Origin: Cellvibrionales bacterium
Lineage (GTDB): Bacteria; Pseudomonadota; Gammaproteobacteria; Pseudomonadales; UBA7434
Direction: 5' to 3'
NCBI GenBank assembly: GCA_003492055.1
Contig: DMZE01000235.1
Coordinates: 1 to 8,379 of the forward strand
DNA: 8,379 nt
The position numbers and the translations under genes are program-made. This document shows, in pieces, positions 1 through 6,488 of the stretch (position 1 is its first letter; every line of letters begins with the position of its first letter). The notes under the pieces are model-generated. The model did not search any database. It was not told where the DNA came from and saw only the letters and a program-made list of their open reading frames with translations.

Positions 1-29
1 TTTGTCGTAAAACGTTTTAGTAAAAGACC

Positions 30-293
30 TTAGTGAAGCACTCTAGGAGAGTCGACTTCCATTTCATCATCATCCATATCAGATCGAACAAACTGCATTT
101 CTGAAGCTGTTTCAATACCCGCATGAATCATCGCTTTAGCTACTTCTAAACGGCCATTCGGCATATAGTCTTTCGACTCATCCGAAAAGCGAATCGTCAT
201 CAACGCCTCACCATCACCGTCTGCACGTTGCAAAACGATATCACCGTTAACTAATTCTACGATTTCAAGAAAAGAAGACACTGACAACCTCAC
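30..293 (-). CDS. Conserved hypothetical protein, 87 aa (topA-downstream small protein)
   Basis: A small soluble acidic protein of unknown function with no signal peptide or membrane segment. The first half reads like a compact beta-rich domain: an SFLEIVEL stretch at residues 7-14, then NGDIVLQRADG (16-26) and a strand LMTIRF (31-36). A helix follows (about 48-64), then an acidic tail with D72, D74-D76, E77, E79 and D81. From memory, a similar small protein lies in the topA-sulA-lexA neighbourhood of Pseudomonas, which supports a real gene. The longest reading starts at GTG 291-293 but has no good ribosome binding site. A second GTG at 279-281 (residue 5) is preceded by GAGG at 288-291 with a 6-nt spacer, so an 83-residue product is at least as likely. 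It is last of the leftward genes in the window, 141 bp after the DUF6586-like gene. Function is not known and none is proposed. Confidence 0.75.
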   Translation of the reverse strand: MRLSVSSFLEIVELVNGDIVLQRADGDGEALMTIRFSDESKDYMPNGRLEVAKAMIHAGIETASEMQFVRSDMDDDEMEVDSPRVLH

Positions 294-382
294 TGCTTTA
301 AAGAGTGGCTAGTCTAGCATTTATCATTATTATTTACAGCAGCTTATGCCATTGAGGAGGGTTAAAAGGGTAAAAACAGAGC

Positions 383-413
383 CGTTTAATCTTAAAACTT
401 AGCCATTCAAACG
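383..413 (-). terminator. Weak candidate terminator after the DUF6586-like gene
   Basis: On the minus strand, CGTTTGA (407-413) can pair with TTAAACG (383-389), a 7-bp stem with one G-U pair and a 17-nt loop. A run of five T follows about six bases later (372-376). The stem is AT-rich and the T-run is not adjacent, so efficiency would be low and partial read-through into the 87-aa gene is expected. This could be chance in an AT-rich gap. Confidence 0.22.
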
Positions 414-434
414 CATTACCAAGCGAGACTCAGA

Positions 435-941
435 CTAGAATTCAGCGCTAATGCCTTGTACTTTCAGGAATAAATCAGCAATTAACTGCTGCCAACGCTC
501 ACAGCTATCTACAGATAACGACAAGTCGACAACCGCAATCGCGTCTTTAGGGGCCGCCTGACGAACGGCATTATGTGACCAAATTGTCTGTCGCGCACTC
601 AATAGAGTGGCCAGTGAATGAGGATCTTCAAGCGCCTGAATAAGACTATCGACTTCAGCAATAGGGTTTTCTTGGTAGGCTAACCTTAAACGGTTAAGCA
701 ATTGATTGGGCTGTTGGATTAACTCGCTTCTTAGCGTGCCTTTGTCGAGCAGCTCAATCGCTAAAAAGAAAACCGCCCTGAATAAGCAATCGGCAGAGGC
801 CTCTAAAAAACACTGCTGCTGTTGACGCGAAAATTGTGGCTGGCTAGACGCACCCGCCACTAAATCACGAGCGCTGTCACAATGTAAACGCGCAAAATAC
901 AGCGACTGATTAATTTTACCCAGCACCGCTCTATCTATCAT
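435..941 (-). CDS. DUF6586-like conserved protein, 168 aa
   Basis: A cytoplasmic, mostly helical protein of unknown function. The N-terminal stretch NQSLYFARLHCDSA (residues 11-24) and the location directly downstream of topA match my recollection of the DUF6586 family of pseudomonads, which also follows topA there. The assignment is from memory of the family, not a search. Visible parts are a Gln-rich segment (39-43), an Ala/Phe-rich helix (about 47-66), a second helical block (98-121) and a C-terminal helix (147-160). There is no transmembrane segment or catalytic motif. The only Met is residue 1, so the ATG at 939-941 is the natural start, although GTG at residue 6 is possible. It has no good Shine-Dalgarno of its own. 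Its first six codons form the last copy of a 20-bp tandem repeat, whose upstream copies make three mini-ORFs ending in TAATG. Translation by re-initiation from those, within the topA transcript, is the likely mode. Confidence 0.85.
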   Translation of the reverse strand: MIDRAVLGKINQSLYFARLHCDSARDLVAGASSQPQFSRQQQQCFLEASADCLFRAVFFLAIELLDKGTLRSELIQQPNQLLNRLRLAYQENPIAEVDSLIQALEDPHSLATLLSARQTIWSHNAVRQAAPKDAIAVVDLSLSVDSCERWQQLIADLFLKVQGISAEF

Positions 942-1001
942 TACACTGCTCTACCTATCATTACACTGCTTTATCCATCATTACACCGCTCTAGCCGTCA
1001 T
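924..1001 (-). repeat. 20-bp tandem repeat, 3.9 copies, built on the start region of the DUF6586-like gene
   Basis: Read on the minus strand, the copies begin at 1001, 981, 961 and 941. The third is ATGATAGGTAGAGCAGTGTA. Copies two and three differ at 3 of 20 positions. Copies one and four differ at 3 of the first 18. Copies three and four differ at 2 of the first 18. The fourth copy is the 5' end of the downstream gene and leaves the repeat after GTG. Every copy keeps ATG at its first three bases, and the first three copies end in GTGTA, which creates GTGTAATG at each junction. Almost all differences are transitions and none breaks an ATG or a junction TAA. The last seven bases of topA's intergenic gap do not belong to the array. 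Confidence 0.92.
941..1001 (-). promoter_or_regulatory. Three chained six-codon mini-ORFs (TAATG relay) upstream of the DUF6586-like gene
   Basis: The minus strand reads as three ORFs: MTARAV (ATG 999-1001, TAA 981-983), MMDKAV (ATG 979-981, TAA 961-963) and MIGRAV (ATG 959-961, TAA 941-943). Each TAA shares its last A with the next ATG, and the third stop shares it with the gene start at 939-941. The 20-bp period equals seven codons minus that one-base overlap, so all four starts are set up in the same way while the reading frame shifts by one each time. AGGG at 1008-1011 lies six bases before the first ATG. The later ATGs have only weak AGAG or AAAG tracts inside the preceding copy. One-base stop/start overlaps are a known basis of termination-reinitiation coupling. 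That this chain is translated, and that it throttles the gene, is inference. Confidence 0.55.
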
Positions 1002-1009
1002 GACTTGCC

Positions 1010-1042
1010 CTAGTTATTAAGACAGGATCGCCGTGGCAACAT
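1010..1042 (-). promoter_or_regulatory. Ten-codon ORF opening on the topA stop codon
   Basis: The topA stop TAA (1042-1044) is followed by TG, giving another TAATG. The ORF that opens there reads [10 protein letters not shown] and ends at TAG 1010-1012, eight bases before the first repeat ATG. Its stop lies next to the AGGG that would serve the first mini-ORF, so ribosomes finishing topA could in principle be delivered into the relay. A single short ORF of this kind can arise by chance, so confidence is low. Confidence 0.3.
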
Positions 1043-3807
1043 TATGAATCGCTATCGTCGCTTTTCTTTTTAACCACTTTGCGCTTCACAGCAGCTTTTT
1101 TAGCAGGCTTTTTGGCGGCTTTCTTGGCCGTCTTTTTAGCGGGCTTTTTAGCAGCTTTTTTAGGCGCTGATTTTTCAGTTATCTGCCAAGCACCATTTTC
1201 AAAGTCAGCACGCCAACCCGTTGCTTTGCCATCAACGTCGGTCATTAAATATTGCTGTTTGGTTTTTCGCTGGTAACGAATCTGCACACGAATACCATCG
1301 GTATCGGTAACCGGCCCTTCCATTAAAAAGTGATACTTAGGATCAATGGCGGCTTTGTGCGGCAATATCTCATCGACATAAGGCGCTCGCGTTTCACGGT
1401 TTTTCGGAAACTGACTGGCAGCAAGAAAAATACCGGCAGCACCATCTCGTAAAATATAAGTGTCATCTACCTTATTACAGACTAACTCAGGCATCGGCAC
1501 AGGATCCATTTTGGGTGGCGCAGCTTCACCGCTTCGCAACAACTTGCGCGTGTTTTTACAGCTATCATTCATACAACCAAAATACTTGCCAAAACGACCT
1601 GACTTTAATTGCATTTCAGAACCGCATTTATCGCACTCAAGTACAGGGCCTTCGTAACCTTTAATTTTAAATTGGCCCGCCTCAATTTCGTAGCCATCAC
1701 AATCAGGGTTGTTACCGCATATATGTATTTTACGGCCTTCATCAATAAGATAGCTATCCATTGCGGTATTGCATTTAGGACAGCGACGTTTATTAATCAG
1801 TAAACGTGATTCTGCTTCATCATCCGCATCGGCGCTCACAACTTCGTCGCCAGAGATCAAATTAACCGTTTGCTTACAACGTTCTTTTGGTGGTAAGCCA
1901 TACCCTGAACAGCCTAAGAATACGCCAGTACTCGCCGTTCTTACCTGCATAGGACGCGCTTCACAATCAGGGTGTTCACACCGAACATCATCAACTGTCG
2001 TAGGATCATTATGACGCATACCGCCATCACCCACTTCACCTTGAGCCGTGGCTAGCTTGTCACTAAAGCCTTTATAGAATTCGTCCAATACGACATGCCA
2101 AGATTTTTTACCATCAGCAATTTCATCAAGCTTCTCTTCCATTTCGGCTGTAAAGCCGTAATCCATTAAATCACCAAAGCTTTCATTGAGTCGCTCAGTA
2201 ACAATATCGCCCATTTTCTCAGCATAAAAACGACGGTTCTCAACGCGTACATAACCGCGATCTTGAATCGTAGAAATAATCGATGCATAAGTCGATGGAC
2301 GACCAATACCGCGCTTCTCTAACTCTTTCACTAATGCGGCTTCTGAATAACGCGCCGTCGGCTTAGTAAAATGCTGACTAGGATCTAAAGCTTTAAGCGT
2401 TAAGCTATCGCCTTGTTTAAAATCGGGTAGCAAACGATCTTCTTCTTTTTTGGCTAACGGAGTTTGCACACGAGTAAAACCATCAAAGCGAATCACACGG
2501 CCGCGAGTACGCAACTCAAAATCACCGGCTTCAACCACAATACTTGAACTAGTAAATTCCGCCTTTGTCATTTGACAGGCAACAAACTGACGCCAAATTA
2601 ATTCGTATAAACGCACACCATCAGGATCAATTTTATCCAGATCACTCGGCATAACCGTAACGTTAGAAGGACGAATAGCTTCGTGCGCCTCTTGCGCCCC
2701 CTCTTTACTGCTGTAGCTTATCGGCTTTTCTGGCAAATACGCTTTACCGTATTTAGCCTCAATATGAGCACGACAGTCCGCTATTGCATCGGCACTTAAG
2801 TTAGTCGAGTCAGTACGCATATAAGTGATGTAGCCGCCTTCATACAAACGCTGGGCCAACATCATGGTTTTCTTAACGCTAAAGCTTAGGCGTGTACTGG
2901 CGGCCTGCTGGAGCGTTGAAGTAATATAAGGCGCTGTAGGCTTAGTCGTGGTGGGTTTATCTTCACGTTTAGCAACAACAAAGTTAGCGTCTTTTAGCTT
3001 GGCCAAAGCCGTATCGCTAAGCGCTTGACTAGTGGGACGGTATTTTTCGCCATTGGCACGCGTCACTTGCATGCGCACATCGCCAGCATTGCCATTTAAA
3101 TCGGCAAATAAATCCCAGTACTCTTCAGGAATAAAGGCACGTATTTCGCGCTCGCGCTCGGCAACTAACTTAGCTGCTACCGACTGTACTCGACCCGCCG
3201 ATAAACCTCTGGCCACTTTAGCCCAAAGCAGCGGTGAAACCATAAAGCCCACAACACGGTCAAGAAAGCGACGTGCTTGCTGCGCATTAACTCGATGCAT
3301 ATCCAGCTCACCGGGTTTTTCAAAAGCAGCGTTTATGGCTTTTTTAGTAATCTCATTAAACACCACACGTTGATAGCGAGATTCATCACCACCAATAATT
3401 TCGCGTAAATGCCAGGCTATCGCCTCTCCTTCTCTATCCAAATCCGTCGCCAGCACTATGGTGTCAGCATCTTTGGCTAATCGACGTAACTCATCGACAA
3501 CCTTTTCTTTACCCGGCAAAATCTGATAATTCGCTTCCCAGTTCTTGGCAGGGTTAATCCCCATTCTCGCCACTAACTGCTCGCGCGCTTTCTTCGCCTT
3601 ATGAATAATTTTTTTAGCCGGCGATAACTTTCTGGTTTTCGCCGCCTCTGCTGCTCGCGCTTTCGGATCGACAGGCTTACCGCTACCGCTCACCGGTAAA
3701 TCACGGACATGACCTACACTAGACTTAACAACATAGTCTTTGCCGAGGTACTTATTTATGGTCTTAGCTTTCGCTGGTGACTCTACAATAACGAGTGACT
3801 TACCCAT
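1042..3807 (-). CDS. topA: DNA topoisomerase I (type IA, omega protein)
   Basis: Relaxes negative supercoils by cutting and passing single strands through a 5'-phosphotyrosine link. The 921 residues show the full family order. The TOPRIM domain has E9 in VIVESPAKA and the acidic set D122, D124 and E126 in TDLDREGEA. The active-site tyrosine is Y329, with R331, in TYMRTDST. Other typeIA motifs follow (for example GIGRPSTYA, 500-508). Three zinc fingers come next: C610/C615/C633/C644, C676/C679/C697/C703 and C725/C728/C745/C750. After these comes a zinc-ribbon-like region (about 770-877) and a basic Lys/Ala tail (881-915). E. coli TopA is 865 residues; the tail accounts for most of the extra length. 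The ATG start is supported by AGGAAG (3819-3824) and by alignment of the [11 protein letters not shown]-terminus with the family. It heads a leftward unit with the DUF6586-like gene and is divergent from slt. Identification is secure. Confidence 0.98.
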   Translation of the reverse strand: MGKSLVIVESPAKAKTINKYLGKDYVVKSSVGHVRDLPVSGSGKPVDPKARAAEAAKTRKLSPAKKIIHKAKKAREQLVARMGINPAKNWEANYQILPGKEKVVDELRRLAKDADTIVLATDLDREGEAIAWHLREIIGGDESRYQRVVFNEITKKAINAAFEKPGELDMHRVNAQQARRFLDRVVGFMVSPLLWAKVARGLSAGRVQSVAAKLVAEREREIRAFIPEEYWDLFADLNGNAGDVRMQVTRANGEKYRPTSQALSDTALAKLKDANFVVAKREDKPTTTKPTAPYITSTLQQAASTRLSFSVKKTMMLAQRLYEGGYITYMRTDSTNLSADAIADCRAHIEAKYGKAYLPEKPISYSSKEGAQEAHEAIRPSNVTVMPSDLDKIDPDGVRLYELIWRQFVACQMTKAEFTSSSIVVEAGDFELRTRGRVIRFDGFTRVQTPLAKKEEDRLLPDFKQGDSLTLKALDPSQHFTKPTARYSEAALVKELEKRGIGRPSTYASIISTIQDRGYVRVENRRFYAEKMGDIVTERLNESFGDLMDYGFTAEMEEKLDEIADGKKSWHVVLDEFYKGFSDKLATAQGEVGDGGMRHNDPTTVDDVRCEHPDCEARPMQVRTASTGVFLGCSGYGLPPKERCKQTVNLISGDEVVSADADDEAESRLLINKRRCPKCNTAMDSYLIDEGRKIHICGNNPDCDGYEIEAGQFKIKGYEGPVLECDKCGSEMQLKSGRFGKYFGCMNDSCKNTRKLLRSGEAAPPKMDPVPMPELVCNKVDDTYILRDGAAGIFLAASQFPKNRETRAPYVDEILPHKAAIDPKYHFLMEGPVTDTDGIRVQIRYQRKTKQQYLMTDVDGKATGWRADFENGAWQITEKSAPKKAAKKPAKKTAKKAAKKPAKKAAVKRKVVKKKSDDSDS
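1063..1167 (-). repeat. Lys/Ala/Pro-rich tetrapeptide repeats coding the TopA tail
   Basis: The 3' end of topA codes imperfect AKKP, AKKT and AKKA units (residues 881-906), then a run of Lys, Arg and Val up to residue 915. This gives an imperfect 12-bp periodicity with many AAA/AAG codons. Such tails bind DNA non-specifically in some bacterial topoisomerases I, notably mycobacterial TopA. A similar role here is inference. The Leu/Phe-rich reading on the opposite strand is only its antisense shadow. Confidence 0.8.
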
Positions 3808-3844
3808 TCGTATATAAACTTCCTAATAGATTGACTATGTACCA

Positions 3845-3937
3845 TTAATAAGCGCAATGCTCGCACCTAATACCTAACAAGAAAGGCCTTTGACCTCTCT
3901 CAACGTTGTTTTCGTCGGACGTATCCTCAATGTTCAT
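3845..3937 (-). CDS. Possible 30-codon leader ORF in the topA 5' region
   Basis: A 30-codon ORF starts at ATG 3935-3937 and ends at TAA 3845-3847, inside the predicted topA leader. The product begins MNIEDTSDENN, is acidic at the N-terminus and ends with a C-x2-C pair in CEHCAY. GAAGG lies just three bases before the ATG, too close for a good Shine-Dalgarno. The stop is again TAATG; the overlapping ATG (3843-3845) opens a 20-codon ORF that ends at 3783-3785, crossing the topA start out of frame. I recognise no family. It may be a leader peptide or chance. Confidence 0.22.
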   Translation of the reverse strand: MNIEDTSDENNVERGQRPFLLGIRCEHCAY

Positions 3938-3996
3938 AGGCCTTCACAGCGCTTTTGCGACAACTCTGATCACGGACATTACGACGAAGGGCGACA

Positions 3997-4025
3997 TATA
4001 TAGAGAAGGAAGAGCGGCGGGTCAA
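3997..4025 (-). promoter_or_regulatory. Sigma70-type promoter for topA
   Basis: On the minus strand, TTGACC (4020-4025) and TATATA (3997-4002) are separated by exactly 17 bases, a near-consensus arrangement. The discriminator after the -10 is TGTCGCCC, GC-rich, which is often seen in promoters sensitive to supercoiling or ppGpp. The expected start is about 3990, giving a topA leader near 180 nt. Supercoiling control is known for topA in E. coli. Here it is inferred only from promoter type. Confidence 0.65.
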
Positions 4026-4111
4026 GCTATTCGTTCAAAAATTTTACCTATGGCTGCGCCTTTACCCCTATAGTGAAATCGTCCTAATCAGGTCAAGTTG
4101 TCGGTAAAAGC

Positions 4112-4126
4112 ATCGAACAGGTCGAT
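4112..4126. repeat. Short inverted repeat ATCGA-N5-TCGAT
   Basis: A perfect 5-bp inverted repeat around a 5-bp centre lies between the two divergent promoters, about 100 bp upstream of both predicted start points. It could be a small operator half-site pair, but no regulator family can be named and a repeat this short may be chance. Confidence 0.25.
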
Positions 4127-4221
4127 AGAAAGTCACCTTTTAGCACTTTTGCGTAGACAAAAAAATAATTAGAAAATAATCAGTGACCGGTAGGCAATTT
4201 ACAGATTACGGCAAGAATCGA

Positions 4222-4230
4222 TGCTAGTAT
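4222..4230 (+). promoter_or_regulatory. Candidate extended -10 promoter for slt
   Basis: TGCTAGTAT fits an extended -10 element, with TG at 4222-4223 and TAGTAT at 4225-4230. The best -35-like hexamer, TTTACA (4198-4203), is 21 bases upstream, too far for a normal spacer, so the extended -10 would have to carry the promoter. An AT-rich tract lies upstream. The expected leader is about 80 nt. Confidence 0.35.
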
Positions 4231-4319
4231 GGGTTTTGATTACAGCTGAATATTCATTCAAATAACGGCTGAAAATTGAGTTACTTTCCAACGAATAAGG
4301 TTTAAACGACAACACGCTC

Positions 4320-6476
4320 ATGTCCCTTTATAGTTTTATGCTAAGCAGTCATTCATTGAAAACACTAACGATTGGCACTTCCCCTTTATCGGTTAGTCAG
4401 CGCTTTCAACAAGCGAAAGGCTTTAGCTACCTCGCCTATCAGCGACTGCTCAACTTAGCCATCATATTAGTGACTACTCTGCTAGCCATAAGCAGTAGTT
4501 ATGCAGAAACTTCGTTTAGCACTTATGAAGTCAGCGAGCAGACACAAAAACAGCGAGAGCTATACAGCCAAGCCAAATCGCTACTCGAAAAACCGCACTC
4601 AATAAACGCCTATAAAAAGCTACGCTTATCTTTAGACCACTACCCACTAGCCGGTCATTTAGACTACCTGTATCACCGACAGCACTTGAATAAATTAACG
4701 CATAAAAGCTTACAAAGCTTTAGCGACACGCATAACAATTCATTACTTAGCAATAAACTTAAACGCGCCTGGCTGCAGCATCTGGCCAAACGGAAACAGT
4801 GGTCACGTTTTACTCTCCACTATGACAAAGCGCTCGCCAATAGCAACATGCAATGTCAGCATGCTTGGGCGCTTTACCAAACGGGAGAACAAGCTCAAGC
4901 TTTAGACGAAGCCAAAGCCCTATGGATGCATTCAGAATCACGACCTAAAAGTTGTGATGCTATTTTTCATTTACTAATAAAGACAGAAAGCATTGATAGT
5001 GATTTAGCTTGGCAGCGATTTATTTTAGCTTTTAATGCTCGCCAGCATCAGCTGTCTAAATACTTAACCCGCCTGCTTGATGGCCAGCAATTAGCTGATG
5101 CCAATCGACTGCTTAAACTTTACCGTCAACCGAAAAAAATCCCTAGCCAATGGCAAGCCGTTAGTCTTATTCCCGGACAAGCCGTTGATTTATTCGAAAG
5201 CAAGTATCAATTATTAAAAAAACTCGCTCGCGCACATCCAGAAAAAGCGCGTGATTTTGTATTAGAGATTAAACAGCAGCAACAAGACCAACCCCTAGCC
5301 GATAAATTAGCGGCTTATTTAATTCAGTCACAAGCTATTAAAGGCTATGCCACACTGCCTCAAGATTATGTTGCACTTGGCTCGCCAAAAGATAGCAGTT
5401 CACTGCAATGGTTGTTGCGTGCCCATATTGCGCAAGCTAACTGGCAAGATGTTATTGAAACCGTTAAGCAATTACCTGACGAGCTAAAAGAGCATGAGCG
5501 CTGGCGCTATTGGTATTACCGAGCAAAATCACTCTCAGGCCGTCTCACTTTATTAGAAGAGCAAGAGCACTATAAAGCAGTGGCAAACAAAGCCAGCTTT
5601 TACGGTTTTACTACGGCCGAGAACCTTGGCCTACCCTATGGCTTCGAGCCTATAGAACATACGCCCAAGCCTGAGCATATCGAGCTGATGCGTAACAATC
5701 CCTATATGCAACGCGCTAGCGAGCATTTTGCACAACAAGAATACAGCCTTGCACGCAGTGAATGGCGCAGAGGCAGCCAGAGCTTTAATAGCGCTATGCA
5801 AATTGACTCTGCCTACTTTGCTCAATCACTGGGCTGGCACCATCAAGCCATTAATACGGCTGCACAGGCCAAGGCATGGCAGCATTATCAATTACGTTTT
5901 CCCAATCTTTATACCGAGCAGTTTGAACAGCAGGCTTCTGCAACTAAGCACTCTAATCACTGGCCAGCCAACTGGCCTTACGCCATAGCACGACAAGAAA
6001 GCGCCTTTGCCAGTGATGCGCAATCGGGTGCAGGCGCCATGGGTTTAATGCAAATACTGCCGTCGACAGCAAGAGAAGTTGCGCGTAAGAGAAACGTTAA
6101 ATATCAACGCAGTAAACTTTTTAATGCCGATTATAATATTGTTTTAGGCAGCGGCTATTTAAAGCAATTAAATAAGCGCTACCAGCATCGCGCACTCACA
6201 TCTGCCGCTTACAACGCCGGCCCTCGCCGCGCAAATAAATGGCTTAAAAATATGGAGCAACCCCTGCCCATAGATGCCTGGATAGAAACCATTCCATTTT
6301 CAGAAACACGCCAATATGTACAAAATATTTTTAGCTTTAGCTTAATTCACAGCTTACTTTATGATGACGCTACGCTGACTAACACTGACACTAAAACAGA
6401 TAAAAAACGACCGCCATTTATTCATCATCATGAACAAATGATTTACCCTAACAATATTCAGCCAGACATTAACTAG
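4320..6476 (+). CDS. slt: Soluble lytic murein transglycosylase (Slt70 family)
   Basis: A periplasmic enzyme that cleaves the MurNAc-GlcNAc bond of peptidoglycan with formation of 1,6-anhydro-MurNAc. The 718 residues show a hydrophobic signal core (about 43-57) with likely cleavage after SYA (62), then a long alpha-helical superhelix (about 70-540) that forms the Slt70 ring. The catalytic SLT domain follows (about 548-680), with E560 in RQESAF, GLMQ (575-578), AYNAGP (630-635) and IPFSETRQYV (658-667). E. coli Slt is 645 residues. The excess lies in an unusually long n-region before the signal core and a polar C-terminal tail (about 682-718) with HHH. The ATG at 4320-4322 has only TAAGG 19 bases upstream. 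ATG 4338-4340 and TTG at residue 14 are alternatives, and the stop at 4296-4298 rules out extension. tatD follows 12 bases after the stop. Family call is certain; the start is not. Confidence 0.96.
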   Translation: MSLYSFMLSSHSLKTLTIGTSPLSVSQRFQQAKGFSYLAYQRLLNLAIILVTTLLAISSSYAETSFSTYEVSEQTQKQRELYSQAKSLLEKPHSINAYKKLRLSLDHYPLAGHLDYLYHRQHLNKLTHKSLQSFSDTHNNSLLSNKLKRAWLQHLAKRKQWSRFTLHYDKALANSNMQCQHAWALYQTGEQAQALDEAKALWMHSESRPKSCDAIFHLLIKTESIDSDLAWQRFILAFNARQHQLSKYLTRLLDGQQLADANRLLKLYRQPKKIPSQWQAVSLIPGQAVDLFESKYQLLKKLARAHPEKARDFVLEIKQQQQDQPLADKLAAYLIQSQAIKGYATLPQDYVALGSPKDSSSLQWLLRAHIAQANWQDVIETVKQLPDELKEHERWRYWYYRAKSLSGRLTLLEEQEHYKAVANKASFYGFTTAENLGLPYGFEPIEHTPKPEHIELMRNNPYMQRASEHFAQQEYSLARSEWRRGSQSFNSAMQIDSAYFAQSLGWHHQAINTAAQAKAWQHYQLRFPNLYTEQFEQQASATKHSNHWPANWPYAIARQESAFASDAQSGAGAMGLMQILPSTAREVARKRNVKYQRSKLFNADYNIVLGSGYLKQLNKRYQHRALTSAAYNAGPRRANKWLKNMEQPLPIDAWIETIPFSETRQYVQNIFSFSLIHSLLYDDATLTNTDTKTDKKRPPFIHHHEQMIYPNNIQPDIN

Positions 6477-6488
6477 AGCAAATAACCA

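Larger units (their letters stand above)
3808..4319. other. Divergent topA-slt intergenic region, 512 bp
   Basis: The gap holds the leftward topA promoter near 4000, the topA leader with its possible small ORF, and a rightward candidate promoter for slt near 4225. In the leader, GAAGGCC and GGCCTTTC can pair at long range, and GAGAGG can pair with CCTTTC over a 7-nt loop. No known riboswitch or sRNA family is recognisable. An AT-rich tract (about 4158-4180) and a short inverted repeat, ATCGA-N5-TCGAT (4112-4126), lie between the promoters. No full-size gene is present. Confidence 0.8.

Noticed and set aside
8..19. 12-bp palindrome TAAAACGTTTTA at the window edge, considered as an operator or LexA site
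   Set aside because: It does not fit a CTGT-N8-ACAG LexA box, and the following gene is outside the window, so no role can be supported.
941..1001. CRISPR-like or intergenic satellite repeat
   Set aside because: There are no spacers, the units are directly adjacent, and the last copy is the coding start of a gene.
1079..1276. Rightward ORF with Leu/Phe/Ala-rich repeats that looks like a membrane protein
   Set aside because: It is the exact antisense of the Lys/Ala tail of topA; AAA/AAG codons read as Leu/Phe on the other strand.
1460..3373. Several rightward ORFs of 64-113 codons
   Set aside because: All lie wholly inside topA, whose protein is fully supported, and none has a recognisable domain or ribosome site.
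3873..3900. Possible rho-independent terminator or attenuator in the topA leader
   Set aside because: The stem is partly wobble pairs and is followed by TTGTTAGG rather than a T-run.
3911..3988. TTCGTCG and CGACGAA as arms of a hairpin in the topA leader
   Set aside because: The loop is 64 bases and the flanking bases pair poorly, so a stable hairpin is doubtful.
5631..5988. Overlapping ORFs of 64 and 86 codons in other frames of slt
   Set aside because: They overlap the conserved Slt coding sequence and show no family resemblance.
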